Part shown: one piece after another, positions 1-8,959 of the stretch
Layout: each line of letters opens with the position of its first letter
Numbering within the stretch: the first letter of the stretch is position 1
Made by a program: the position numbers and the translations under genes
DNA from: Bordetella parapertussis
Lineage (GTDB): Bacteria > Pseudomonadota > Gammaproteobacteria > Burkholderiales > Burkholderiaceae_C
Direction: 5' to 3'
Assembly (NCBI GenBank): GCA_945861305.1
Contig: CAMATW010000014.1
Coordinates: 1-56,239, forward strand
DNA: 56,239 nucleotides
Notes under the pieces: model-generated
What the model saw: the letters and a program-made list of their open reading frames with translations, nothing else
Told to the model about the DNA's origin: nothing
Databases searched by the model: none

Positions 1-174
1 GGTTAAACGTACCTTGGCAACTTTACGCAGCGCAGAGTTTGGTTTTTTAGGTGTGGTGGTGTACACACGTGTGCAAACGCCGCGGCGTTGAGGCGAGTTT
101 TGCATCGCAGGGCTCTTGGACTTGGTCTTCTCGACTTCACGTCCGTGGCGCACCAATTGATTGATGGTTGGCAT
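1..174 (-). CDS. rpsL: 30S ribosomal protein S12 (N-terminal part, runs off the left edge)
   Basis: S12 sits at the decoding centre of the small ribosomal subunit and is the classical streptomycin target. The reverse strand reads [20 protein letters not shown], then the conserved [20 protein letters not shown] segment and [11 protein letters not shown], 58 codons before the window ends. This is the near-invariant S12 N-terminus. The carboxyl half, with the other resistance-associated residues, lies outside. The ATG at 174 is the only sensible start. In this lineage rpsL usually leads the rpsL-rpsG-fusA operon, which would extend to the left. A strong promoter lies just upstream at 233-262. 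Confidence 0.97.
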   Translation of the reverse strand, partial: MPTINQLVRHGREVEKTKSKSPAMQNSPQRRGVCTRVYTTTPKKPNSALRKVAKVRLT

Positions 175-232
175 TGAAAACGTCCTTCAACGTTTGAAAC
201 AGGTTGTTCGGTTAATTTCCGAAAAGCCTGAC

Positions 233-262
233 AGTATACCAGCGGCTTGACTTTGCTGGCAA
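233..262 (-). promoter_or_regulatory. Sigma-70 promoter for rpsL
   Basis: On the minus strand there is a -35 hexamer TTGCCA (262-257), an 18-nt spacer and a -10 hexamer TATACT (238-233). The -10 matches five of six consensus bases. It lies about 60 nt upstream of the rpsL ATG, with no other gene start between. Both hexamers are seen directly; promoter activity is inferred. Confidence 0.72.
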
Positions 263-282
263 GCAGGTAAGTTAGCGAGCGC

Positions 283-1434
283 CTACCTCACCCACAGCTT
301 AAAGGTGTCATAGGTTCTGCCAAGCCAACCAGCCTCTGAAACAGGCTTAAGAGCTGATAAAGGCATTTCGATCAAGGGGGCTTGATCTAAAAAAACCTTA
401 AGGGTAGCAACAGTTTGGTTCAATTGCAGTGGTGCATACAAGGGGTCTGGGCGAACCACCTGGGTTTTGATTCGGGAGGCCTGGCCTTGTGGCACAGCCA
501 CCACAATGGCTTGAGTGCGGCCCAAGGGCACGCTATCGGCCAAACCTTTCCAAACCAATGGCGTCAAAACAGCTTGGTTGGCGTCGAACAGTTTGATGCC
601 GTCATAGGCGGTGTAACCCCAATTGAGCAGCTTTTGCGCCTCTTCGGCGCGAGCGTTTTCGCTGCTGGCACCCAGCACAATCGCCAATAAACGCCGAGCT
701 TTCAGGTTGGGAAAGTCACGCTTGGCGGTGGCCACCAAGGAATAGCCGGCAGCATCAGTGTGGCCGGTTTTCAAGCCGTCAACTGTCGGGTCACGAAACA
801 ACAGCAAGTTGCGGTTGTTGTCGTTGGCAGCCGGAGTGCCGGGGTAACGGTATTTGTGGATCGCGTAATAGCCGACAAAGCTGGGGAAATCCTGCATCAA
901 GCGGGTGGCCAATATGGACAAATCCCGCGCGGTGGTGATGTGTCCCGCCTCAGTCAGACCTTCGGGATTTTTGTAACTGGTGGCGGTCATGCCCAAAGCT
1001 TTGGCCTGAGCGTTCATCATTGCCACAAAATGCGCTTTGGTGCCGCCCACGCCTTCTGCCAAAGCCATGGCGGCATCGTTGCCCGACTGAACAATCATGC
1101 CCTTGATGAGGTCCTCAACAGGTACTTGCATTTTGGGGTCGATGAACATGCGGGAGCCGGACATTTTCCAAGCAGCCTCGCTCACTGAAAAGGTTTGTTG
1201 CAAGCTGATTTTTTTAGCGCGCAAAGCATCAAAAACCAAATAAGCCGTCATCAATTTGGTCAAAGAAGCGGGTTCAACAGGGGCATCTGCTTGGCGCTGC
1301 GCCAACACTTGCGAGGCGGTGATGTCGACCAACAGATAAGCTTTGGCGGCAATTTCCGGTGGCTCTGGCGTTTGGGCAAACACATTGGCACATAAGATCG
1401 CCAAGAACAACACACACACACGCAACAAATTCAT
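283..1434 (-). CDS. dacC: D-alanyl-D-alanine carboxypeptidase (PBP5/6 family)
   Basis: This periplasmic penicillin-binding protein trims the terminal D-Ala from peptidoglycan pentapeptides and so controls cross-linking. The 383-aa product starts with a signal peptide (residues 1-20, MNLLRVCVLFLAILCANVFA). All three serine-peptidase motifs of family S11 are present: SLTK at 57-60, SGN at 117-119 and KTG at 222-224. The C-terminal region (about 300-383) fits the PBP5 beta domain and a final segment that may be a membrane-binding amphipathic helix. The gene is last in a minus-strand run hemJ-vanZ-ferredoxin-dac, 82 nt after the ferredoxin stop. The family is certain; the choice among dacA, dacC and dacD is not. 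Confidence 0.93.
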   Translation of the reverse strand: MNLLRVCVLFLAILCANVFAQTPEPPEIAAKAYLLVDITASQVLAQRQADAPVEPASLTKLMTAYLVFDALRAKKISLQQTFSVSEAAWKMSGSRMFIDPKMQVPVEDLIKGMIVQSGNDAAMALAEGVGGTKAHFVAMMNAQAKALGMTATSYKNPEGLTEAGHITTARDLSILATRLMQDFPSFVGYYAIHKYRYPGTPAANDNNRNLLLFRDPTVDGLKTGHTDAAGYSLVATAKRDFPNLKARRLLAIVLGASSENARAEEAQKLLNWGYTAYDGIKLFDANQAVLTPLVWKGLADSVPLGRTQAIVVAVPQGQASRIKTQVVRPDPLYAPLQLNQTVATLKVFLDQAPLIEMPLSALKPVSEAGWLGRTYDTFKLWVR

Positions 1435-1516
1435 AACTTTACCTAGAGAGAAAAATACTTTTCGTGACGCCGGCCTAGCAGCTCAAGCCACAGCGTTTGC
1501 GCTGAAGCGGCCATGG

Positions 1517-1852
1517 CTAGCGGCCGACGTCAGGGTCAAGTTGCAGGCGCTCGACCACTTTGCCATGCTGAAGGTGCGAACTGATGATTTCGTCAATGTC
1601 TTGCTTGTCCACATAGGTGTACCAAACCGCTTCTGGGTAAACCACCAACACAGGGCCACCGGCACAACGGTCTAAACATCCGGCTTGGTTGACGCGCACA
1701 CCCCCCGCGCCATTGAGACCCAAGGCTTTGACCTGGGTTTTGCAATGCTTCCACGCGTCCTGTGCTTGATGGTTGCCGCAACAAGCTTCTGGCGCATCGC
1801 GCTGGTTGAGGCAAAAAAATACGTGGTGTTTGAAATAGCTGTCTTCTGTCAT
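1517..1852 (-). CDS. Thioredoxin-like [2Fe-2S] ferredoxin
   Basis: A small 111-aa cytoplasmic protein of the thioredoxin-like [2Fe-2S] ferredoxin family, probably an electron carrier. Cysteines occur at residues 14 (FFCLNQR), 24-25 (ACCGN), 37, 59 and 63. The CLDRCAGGPVLVVYPE block (59 onward) is the family signature, with the last two cluster ligands. The likely ligands are C14, C25, C59 and C63. The length is typical. The gene follows the VanZ-like gene by 10 nt and is probably co-transcribed with hemJ, next to hemB. Its redox partner cannot be told from the sequence. Confidence 0.9.
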   Translation of the reverse strand: MTEDSYFKHHVFFCLNQRDAPEACCGNHQAQDAWKHCKTQVKALGLNGAGGVRVNQAGCLDRCAGGPVLVVYPEAVWYTYVDKQDIDEIISSHLQHGKVVERLQLDPDVGR

Positions 1853-1862
1853 ATAAGAGATT

Positions 1863-2981
1863 CTAGGTGGCCTCGGTATGCCTTGGGTCGCTGATCAGGT
1901 GCAACACCCCCCATGCAAGCAGGGCAAAAGGCCAACCCCAACTCAGCCACTCGGTGAGCCCGTGGAAACGGATGAATTTTCCTTGCTCCCATGTTTGAAC
2001 AGTTTGGGCGAAATAGGTGCTGGACGGAGCCAAGTTCACCACCCCAAGAACGCCCATTTGTACCAGCACCATGATGCGCATCAGCGCCACGGCTGGCAGT
2101 CTCACCAGCAACAAGGCGCTGAGCCAACCCAGCCCTAAACCCGCCGCAGTCAAAGGCGTTAGCCAAAAAAAAGTGCGCTCAGGGCCATAGGTGACAGATG
2201 CGGATAAAGTGTTGCTTAGCAGCGCTAACACCACCACCAAACTGATCCAAGACAATCGCTGCCAAGCCTCGCGAACTACCGCCATGCCGAGTAAAGCAGC
2301 CACACTCAAACTGCCGGCGATACACAGCATCTCCACCCAAGTTGGCAAAGGGCCAAACGAAAAAAGAGTTTGCGAGAGCTGTGCTGGCCACATCGCCTGT
2401 GGCCACAACTCCTCCAGCATGGTCAGCACTTTTTCGGCCATATTGCCCAAACCCAGAAACACAGGTGTTGGAAACAACAACGCCAAGGGCCATAAAGCCA
2501 TCAGGACCAAGCTGCCGCTTGCGTGAGGCACAAGCCATCGCTTGCGAAATTGAACCCAACGGTAAAGCCAGCCGCGCCGCTCCAACCAAGCCGACAACAC
2601 CGCCCCCATCAAGCCGCCCACACTGTTGAGCATCCAATCTACTTGAGAGGGGACACGCTGGGGCAAGTAGCTTTGCAAACATTCCATCAGGAAAGACAGG
2701 CCCAAAGCGCCCAAAAAGCCAAGCAGCACAGCCGCCCAGTGCGGTTTGGCGCTGCGCAACATGGCCAAACTCAGCCAAAAACCCAAGGGTATATAGCCCA
2801 CGAGATTGCTGCCGAGATCAAAAAGGGTTTGGTATTTTGGCCACGGGGCACTGACAAAAGACCATGGCGCGATGTCTTGGTTACGCCAGTCTTCAAATGG
2901 GTACAAACTGGCATACACGATGACCATCACACACAACCAAGCCAAAGGCCAAGCCGTGGTGCGGCGTTGCAAAGGTTTCAT
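1863..2981 (-). CDS. VanZ-like multispanning membrane protein
   Basis: A 372-aa integral membrane protein. The N-terminal part (about 15-135) is a VanZ-like domain: the first helix is followed by YASLYPFEDWR, then a helix pair containing NLVGYIPLGFWL and the acidic FLMECLQSYLPQRVPSQVDW motif typical of the family. The remainder adds further hydrophobic segments to about residue 355, making this longer than single-domain VanZ proteins. VanZ-domain proteins are known from a teicoplanin-resistance determinant, but their biochemical role is unclear, so no specific function is claimed. It lies 6 nt downstream of hemJ and 10 nt upstream of the ferredoxin gene. Confidence 0.82.
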   Translation of the reverse strand: MKPLQRRTTAWPLAWLCVMVIVYASLYPFEDWRNQDIAPWSFVSAPWPKYQTLFDLGSNLVGYIPLGFWLSLAMLRSAKPHWAAVLLGFLGALGLSFLMECLQSYLPQRVPSQVDWMLNSVGGLMGAVLSAWLERRGWLYRWVQFRKRWLVPHASGSLVLMALWPLALLFPTPVFLGLGNMAEKVLTMLEELWPQAMWPAQLSQTLFSFGPLPTWVEMLCIAGSLSVAALLGMAVVREAWQRLSWISLVVVLALLSNTLSASVTYGPERTFFWLTPLTAAGLGLGWLSALLLVRLPAVALMRIMVLVQMGVLGVVNLAPSSTYFAQTVQTWEQGKFIRFHGLTEWLSWGWPFALLAWGVLHLISDPRHTEAT

Positions 2982-2987
2982 GTGCGC

Positions 2988-3416
2988 TTAAAAGGGTTTG
3001 ATCACCACCAAAAGCACAGCGGCCACCATCAGCAGCACAGGGGCTTCGTTGAACCAGCGGTACCAGACATGGGAGTGCGAAGCCTCGCCCGACTCAAAGT
3101 GCTTGAGGTGGCGCATACACAAATGGTGGTAGCCCAAAGTCAGAACGACAACGGCCAATTTAAGGCTCATCCAATCGGCTTGCGGGTTGCTGCCGATGCC
3201 GTAACCCAACCACAGCCACAAACCCAGTCCTAAGGCAGGCACCATCAGGATGGTCATGAAGCGCATGAGTTTTCGCGCCATCAAGAGCAGGCGTTCCCGT
3301 TCGGCGGCAGAATCGGGCGGGACCATGGCCAAATTGACAAAGATGCGCGGCAAATAAAACAAGCCAGCAAACCAACTGGCCACGAAAATGATGTGAAAGG
3401 CTTTGACCCAGAGCAT
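2988..3416 (-). CDS. hemJ: Protoporphyrinogen IX oxidase, HemJ type (CopD-like)
   Basis: HemJ is a membrane enzyme that oxidises protoporphyrinogen IX to protoporphyrin IX late in haem synthesis. The 142-aa product has about four transmembrane helices. It begins MLWVKAFHIIFVASWFAGLF, the conserved HemJ opening with the essential histidine at residue 8. The conserved lysine appears as K86 in DWMSLKLAVV. Both residues match those reported as essential in cyanobacterial HemJ. Length is normal. It is transcribed divergently from hemB with an 86-nt gap, so two haem enzymes flank one regulatory region. An older annotation for this family would be CopD-like or UPF0093. Confidence 0.88.
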   Translation of the reverse strand: MLWVKAFHIIFVASWFAGLFYLPRIFVNLAMVPPDSAAERERLLLMARKLMRFMTILMVPALGLGLWLWLGYGIGSNPQADWMSLKLAVVVLTLGYHHLCMRHLKHFESGEASHSHVWYRWFNEAPVLLMVAAVLLVVIKPF

Positions 3417-3454
3417 GCCTTGAGTTTAGTGGCAAGCCGTTGTAAGGCTGGCCT

Positions 3455-4507
<1,053 letters not shown>

Positions 4508-4514
4508 AAGCTGT

Positions 4515-5207
4515 TCAGCCTTCGAGGTGTTTGATGAAAAAGCCCAGCGTTCGCTCTAGGGCCAAGTCGGCGGCCGCGGCGTTGTAGGAGCCGCGCTGGT
4601 CGCAATTGAAACCGTGGTCCGCGTCGTACTCATGCACCTCAACATGAGGCTGAGCCTGCTTGAAGGCCTGCACAGTGCTTAAAGGAATCAAGCCATCCTT
4701 GGCGCCGAAATGCGACAGCGTGGGACACAGCGGTTTTTTGTGAAGCTCTGGCTCCAAGGTCATGCCACCGCCATAGTAGGTCACCGCCGCTTTGACATTG
4801 GAAAATTGCGTGGCGGCACGCCAACTCAGCAGACCGCCCCAGCAGTAACCCACCACGCCCACTTTGCCTTTGGTGGCAAGCGAAGCGTGGCTGATGGCGG
4901 CTTGCACGTCGGCCATCACGCCAGGCGGAGACAGGCCTTCAGAGAGGTTTTTCAAGGCACGGCCCACCTCGATGTCTGAAGAGGTGTAGCCCAAGTCCAC
5001 GTCTTTTTTCACGCGCGAAAACGTGGCTGGCGCAATCGCCAAAAAACCGATGAAGGCAAAGCCATCGGCGATGTTGCGGATGTGGCTATTGACGCCAAAA
5101 ATTTCGGGCAAAACCACGATTGCGCCACGCGGCTCGATTTTGGGTTGCGCAAAATAAGCCTGTGACTCAAAACCGTCGATGGCACGCAATTGAACGAAAT
5201 GTCCCAT
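4515..5207 (-). CDS. Dienelactone hydrolase family protein
   Basis: An alpha/beta hydrolase of the dienelactone hydrolase family, 230 aa, predicted cytoplasmic. The nucleophile motif is GYCWGG with Cys122, the acid is Asp in AKDGLIP and the base is His in DADHGF, giving the Cys-Asp-His triad of DLH enzymes. The Glu35 in VLPEIFG matches the residue that interacts with the nucleophile in the resting enzyme. Classical members open dienelactones in chloroaromatic degradation, but many homologues outside such operons have other or unknown substrates. It lies 18 nt downstream of the DsbA-like isomerase gene on the same strand, so the two may act together on an aromatic or lactone substrate (inference). 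Confidence 0.88.
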   Translation of the reverse strand: MGHFVQLRAIDGFESQAYFAQPKIEPRGAIVVLPEIFGVNSHIRNIADGFAFIGFLAIAPATFSRVKKDVDLGYTSSDIEVGRALKNLSEGLSPPGVMADVQAAISHASLATKGKVGVVGYCWGGLLSWRAATQFSNVKAAVTYYGGGMTLEPELHKKPLCPTLSHFGAKDGLIPLSTVQAFKQAQPHVEVHEYDADHGFNCDQRGSYNAAAADLALERTLGFFIKHLEG

Positions 5208-5225
5208 GTAAATCTCCCTTGAATG

Positions 5226-5831
5226 TCAAGCCGCTTGCAAGCGGCGTTTTAAAAAATCCAGCCGGTCTTGACCCCAAAAGATTTCGCTGTCCACCACATA
5301 GCTGGGCGCACCAAAGACGCCCGCGTCCATGGCTTTGCGGGTGTAAGCCATGTAGGCATCTTGGGCGGCAGGGGCCAGGGCAGCTTGCCAGCGGTCAGCA
5401 GCAATGCCTTGTTCTTGCAAGATGGTTTGCAACACGCTTGCGTCAGCGATGTCCCGCTCTTGTACCCACACCGCGGCCAAGACCGCGCCGCACAATTTCA
5501 TCGCTGCATCCACCCCATCGTGCTGGTCCACCGCAATGATGAGCCGCGCCGCATCGTCTCCCGCGACAGGAAAAAACTTGGGCTTTAAGTTAAAGGGCAT
5601 TTGCAAGAAATGGCTAAACCGCTGCAACTCCACCAAGCGGTAGGCTTGGCGTTGCGGCGGGCGCTGCCCCACTGGCAGGCCGCCGGTAGCAGGGAAAATT
5701 TGCCCGCCCAAATCCACGGGCATGATGCGCACAGTGGCACCCGCTTGCTTGGCCATTTGCACCAAGCGGGCGTGGCCAAAGTAAGTCCACGGGCTTTGCG
5801 GGGCCAGGTAGTAATCGATGACGAGGCTCAA
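5226..5831 (-). CDS. 2-hydroxychromene-2-carboxylate isomerase family (DsbA/kappa-GST fold)
   Basis: A 201-aa protein of the HCCA isomerase / kappa-class GST family, which uses glutathione to isomerise 2-hydroxychromene-2-carboxylate in naphthalene-type degradation. It begins with the typical SLVIDYYLAPQSPWTYFG, where the Ser after the first strand replaces the thiol of DsbA. It ends with GVFGAPSYVVDSEIFWGQDR, containing the cis-proline loop and FWGQDRLDF, the family's C-terminal signature. No naphthalene genes are nearby, so the natural substrate is unknown; it could act on other unsaturated or glutathione-linked compounds. It is co-oriented with the downstream dienelactone hydrolase. Confidence 0.87.
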   Translation of the reverse strand: MSLVIDYYLAPQSPWTYFGHARLVQMAKQAGATVRIMPVDLGGQIFPATGGLPVGQRPPQRQAYRLVELQRFSHFLQMPFNLKPKFFPVAGDDAARLIIAVDQHDGVDAAMKLCGAVLAAVWVQERDIADASVLQTILQEQGIAADRWQAALAPAAQDAYMAYTRKAMDAGVFGAPSYVVDSEIFWGQDRLDFLKRRLQAA

Positions 5832-5860
5832 GAGGTGTCTCCAATCGTGTTATCTTTTTG

Positions 5861-5881
5861 CGCTTGGCAAAACGCCAAGCG
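5861..5881. promoter_or_regulatory. Perfect 8-bp hairpin in a divergent intergenic region
   Basis: CGCTTGGC (5861-5868) pairs with GCCAAGCG (5874-5881) across a 5-nt AAAAC loop. It sits between the start of the isomerase gene (5831, minus) and that of the SDR gene (5937, plus). It is not followed by a T-run on either strand, so an operator or mRNA leader structure is more likely than a terminator. Confidence 0.45.
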
Positions 5882-5936
5882 GGTCGCCATCCTACTATTT
5901 TGAAAAAGCACCATTCATCACCTCGGAGACCCCTTT

Positions 5937-6683
5937 ATGCCTCGCGTCCTACTCATCACCGGTGCCAGTCGCGGTATCGGTGCCGCCACCGCCTTGTTGG
6001 CGGCCCAAAAAGGTTGGGCCGTGGCCGTCAACTACACACGTGACGCCCAAGCCGCAGACCATGTGGTGCAAGAGATTCGCGCCATGGGCGGCCAAGCCCA
6101 AGCTTTCCAAGCCGATGTGGGCATTGAATCCGACATAGTGCGCTTGTTTCAAAACGTGGACAAGGAAATGGGCAGCTTAGGCGGCTTGGTCAACAACGCA
6201 GGGGTGCTGGACATACCCGCGCGGGTTGATACCACCTCGTGGGAGCGCTTGGAACGCATCATGCGCATCAATGTCTTGGGTTCGTTCGCTTGCGCCAAGC
6301 AAGCCGTGTTGCGCATGAGCACCGCGCATGGCGGCGCGGGTGGCGGCATCGTCAACCTCAGCAGCGCTGCCGCCAAAATGGGCGCGCCGGGCCAGTACGT
6401 CGATTACGCTGCCAGCAAGGGTGCAATTGACAGCTTCACCATTGGGTTGGCCAAGGAGGTCGCCGCTGAAGGCATACGCGTGAACGCGGTTCGCCCTGGC
6501 CTGATCTTGACCGACATACACGCCAGCGGCGGCATCCCTGACAGAGCCCACCAACTGGCGCACCAAGTGCCCATGCAACGCCCCGGAACCGCAATGGAAG
6601 TGGCCGAGGCGATTGTGTGGTTGCTGAGTGACGCGGCAGCCTATGTCACGGGCACCAACATCGATGTGGGTGGTGGTCGCTGA
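5937..6683 (+). CDS. SDR family oxidoreductase
   Basis: A 248-aa classical short-chain dehydrogenase/reductase. The N-terminal Rossmann motif is TGASRGIGAA (8-17), followed by the NNAG motif, the catalytic Ser in VNLSSAAAKMG and the Tyr-x-x-x-Lys in YAASKG near residue 157. The C-terminal YVTGTNIDVGGGR is typical of the glucose 1-dehydrogenase / FabG-like group. The substrate cannot be assigned. Its stop overlaps the start of the MaoC-type dehydratase by one base (TGATG), so the two are translationally coupled. SDR plus hydratase suggests reduction or oxidation of a 3-hydroxyacyl compound. Confidence 0.9.
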   Translation: MPRVLLITGASRGIGAATALLAAQKGWAVAVNYTRDAQAADHVVQEIRAMGGQAQAFQADVGIESDIVRLFQNVDKEMGSLGGLVNNAGVLDIPARVDTTSWERLERIMRINVLGSFACAKQAVLRMSTAHGGAGGGIVNLSSAAAKMGAPGQYVDYAASKGAIDSFTIGLAKEVAAEGIRVNAVRPGLILTDIHASGGIPDRAHQLAHQVPMQRPGTAMEVAEAIVWLLSDAAAYVTGTNIDVGGGR

Positions 6684-7156
6684 TGCCTGACATCACCTAT
6701 TTTTGGGAAGACATGGCTGTTGGGCAGGTGCGCGATCTGGGCACCATCTCACCTAGCCGCGAAGACATCATTGCTTTTGCCAGCCAGTTTGATCCCCAGC
6801 CTTTTCACTTGGACGACGCAGCAGGCGCTGCATCGGTTTTTGGCGGTTTGTGCGCCAGCGGATGGCACACCTGCTCCATGGCCATGCGCTTGATGGTGAC
6901 GAATTTTTTGCAACAAACTTCTAGTCTGGGTTCGCCAGGCTTAGAGAACATCCAATGGAAAAAACCGGTCTACCCCAACGACACCTTGCGTTTGCAGACA
7001 ACGGTGCTAGAGACCAAACCCATGGGCCGCCGCCCCGATGTGGGCATGACCCGCAATTTGTGGGAGATGTTCAACCAGCATGGCGACAAGGTGCTGCATA
7101 TGGAGGGCTGGGGCATGTTCAGACGCCGCCATCCTGCGCCAACTGAAAGCCCCTAA
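6683..7156 (+). CDS. MaoC family dehydratase
   Basis: A single hot-dog-fold protein of 157 aa. The region FASQFDPQPFHLDDAAGAAS (about 30-49) contains the hydratase-2 motif with Asp and His, and is followed by FGGLCASGWHT. Members hydrate or dehydrate enoyl-CoA or similar thioesters. The C-terminal part WKKPVYPNDTLRLQTTVLETK is also typical of the family. It overlaps the SDR gene by one base. Downstream lies a 291-nt intergenic stretch with a composite repeat, then mmsA. Whether it belongs to the same pathway as mmsA is an inference from shared direction. Confidence 0.88.
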   Translation: MPDITYFWEDMAVGQVRDLGTISPSREDIIAFASQFDPQPFHLDDAAGAASVFGGLCASGWHTCSMAMRLMVTNFLQQTSSLGSPGLENIQWKKPVYPNDTLRLQTTVLETKPMGRRPDVGMTRNLWEMFNQHGDKVLHMEGWGMFRRRHPAPTESP

Positions 7157-7173
7157 TGGCCATGGACTTCAAA

Positions 7174-7389
7174 CCGTCATTGCGAGCGCAGCGAAGCAAT
7201 CCCTTTGAATGCATGTTAAGGGCAAGGTATTGATGGGTGTGGTGGTTTACTCTGCTGAAAAGGCGGGTGTCGCAGGTCGGCCGCAGCCGACGTTGTGCAA
7301 GCATGGAGGCGAGGCCAAGCCTGCGACATAAGCCGCGCAAGAAATTGCCTCGTCAGTTTGCTTCGTCGCTGCGCTCCTCGAAATGACGG
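7174..7389. repeat. Composite structured repeat with inverted flanks
   Basis: The left arm CCGTCATTGCGAGCGCAGCG (starting 7174) reappears inverted at the right end (7357-7389) as TTTGCTTCG...CTCGAAATGACGG; the right copy has a few extra bases. Between them lies a 59-bp core (7269-7327) with its own complementary ends. GTCATTGCGAG...GAAGCAATC sequences are common dispersed repeats in many bacterial genomes. The element fills most of the gap between the MaoC and mmsA genes and has no convincing ORF. A related, shorter copy lies at 50296-50407. Confidence 0.8.
7269..7327 (+). repeat. 59-bp repeat core, copy A
   Basis: Starts GTCGCAGG and ends CCTGCGAC, an 8-bp perfect terminal inverted repeat. 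It contains an inner hairpin TCGGC-CGCA-GCCGA. The reverse complement matches 50342-50400 at 56 of 59 positions when aligned by eye. Confidence 0.85.
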
Positions 7390-7447
7390 CGTCTCACATA
7401 GACGAAGCGGCAAGCCATAATCGTCGTTCGAATCACAAGAGACACGC

Positions 7448-8959
7448 ATGAGTACAAAACATATTGGTCATCACATCCATGGCGCACAGCACGCAGGTAG
7501 CTCAGGGCGCAGCCAGCCCGTGACCAATCCCGCCACGGGCGCGGTCACCGCCCATGTGGCCTTGGCCAATGGCGCCGATGTGGCGCAAGCCGTCGCGGCG
7601 GCGCAAGCCGCTTTTCCCGCTTGGGCCGATGCACCCCCCCTACGCCGTGCGAGGGTGATGTTCAAGTTTTTAGAGTTGCTGCATGTCCATAAGGACGCCT
7701 TGGCCCACGCCATCACCGCCGAGCACGGCAAGGTGTTCACTGACGCGCAAGGCGAGGTGGCGCGTGGCATCGACATCGTCGAGTTCGCAACCGGCATCCC
7801 CCAGTTGTTGAAAGGCGACTACACCGAGCAAGTCTCCACCGGCATCGATAACTGGACCCTGCGCCAGCCACTTGGTGTGGTGGCCGGTATCACGCCATTC
7901 AATTTCCCCGTCATGGTGCCCATGTGGATGTTTCCTGTCGCCATTGCCGCTGGCAACACCTTTGTGTTGAAGCCCAGCCCCATCGACCCAACCCCTGCGC
8001 TGATCATGGCTGATTTGCTGAAACTTGCTGGCTTGCCCGATGGCGTGTTCAACGTGGTGCAAGGCGACAAAGAAGCGGTGGACGCGCTGTTGGTGCACCC
8101 CGATGTCAAAGCCGTGAGCTTTGTCGGCTCGACCCCGATTGCCAACTACATCTACGAGACCGGTGCCCACCATGGCAAGCGGGTGCAAGCTTTGGGCGGC
8201 GCGAAAAACCACATGGTGGTCATGCCCGACGCCGACATGGACCAAGTGGTCGACGCCTTGATTGGCAGCGCCTACGGTTCGGCGGGCGAGCGCTGCATGG
8301 CCATTTCCGTGGCGGTGTTGGTCGGCGATGTGGGTGAGCGCATCATGCCCAAGCTTATTGAGCGCACCAAGACACTGAAAGTGCTCAACGGTGAAAACCT
8401 GGCCGCCGAGATGGGCCCCATCGTCACCCAAGCCGCCCATGACCGCATCACCGGCTATATCGCGCAAGGGGAAAAAGAAGGCGCCAAGTTGCTGGTCGAT
8501 GGCCGTGGCTTCAAGGGCTCATCCGCAGGTGCCGGCTGCGACCAAGGTTTTTGGATGGGCGGCACGCTGTTTGACCACGTGACCACCGACATGAAGATTT
8601 ACAAAGAAGAAATTTTCGGCCCGGTGCTGGCCTGTGTGCGGGTGCCCGACTTTGCCACCGCGGTGCAAATCATCAACGACCATGAGTTTGGCAATGGCGT
8701 GTCTTGCTTCACCCGCGACGGGAATGTGGCGCGTGAATTCAGTCGGCGCATCCAAGTGGGCATGGTCGGCATCAATGTGCCCATTCCTGTCCCCATGGCT
8801 TGGCACGGCTTTGGCGGCTGGAAGCGCAGCCTGTTTGGCGACATGCATGCTTACGGCGAAGAAGGCGTGCGTTTTTACACCAAACAAAAGTCCATCATGC
8901 AGCGCTGGCCCGAGAGCATTGGCAAGGGTGCGGAGTTCGTCATGCCAACCTCAAAATGA
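7448..8959 (+). CDS. mmsA: CoA-acylating methylmalonate-semialdehyde dehydrogenase
   Basis: Oxidises (methyl)malonate semialdehyde with NAD+ and CoA to propionyl-CoA or acetyl-CoA, in valine, beta-alanine and inositol catabolism. At 503 aa it has the usual length. The catalytic Cys is in [11 protein letters not shown] (about residue 283), with cysteine followed by Met-Ala as in MmsA proteins. The segment [20 protein letters not shown] and the [17 protein letters not shown] block distinguish this CoA-dependent subgroup from ordinary aldehyde dehydrogenases. Its stop overlaps the GMC oxidoreductase start (ATGA). Together they suggest oxidation of an alcohol or hydroxyacid to a semialdehyde and on to acyl-CoA. 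Confidence 0.94.
   Translation: MSTKHIGHHIHGAQHAGSSGRSQPVTNPATGAVTAHVALANGADVAQAVAAAQAAFPAWADAPPLRRARVMFKFLELLHVHKDALAHAITAEHGKVFTDAQGEVARGIDIVEFATGIPQLLKGDYTEQVSTGIDNWTLRQPLGVVAGITPFNFPVMVPMWMFPVAIAAGNTFVLKPSPIDPTPALIMADLLKLAGLPDGVFNVVQGDKEAVDALLVHPDVKAVSFVGSTPIANYIYETGAHHGKRVQALGGAKNHMVVMPDADMDQVVDALIGSAYGSAGERCMAISVAVLVGDVGERIMPKLIERTKTLKVLNGENLAAEMGPIVTQAAHDRITGYIAQGEKEGAKLLVDGRGFKGSSAGAGCDQGFWMGGTLFDHVTTDMKIYKEEIFGPVLACVRVPDFATAVQIINDHEFGNGVSCFTRDGNVAREFSRRIQVGMVGINVPIPVPMAWHGFGGWKRSLFGDMHAYGEEGVRFYTKQKSIMQRWPESIGKGAEFVMPTSK

Noticed and set aside
7670..8467. A 265-codon minus-strand open frame within mmsA
   Set aside because: mmsA is unambiguous, and the His/Val/Gly-rich antisense frame has no start signal or family resemblance.
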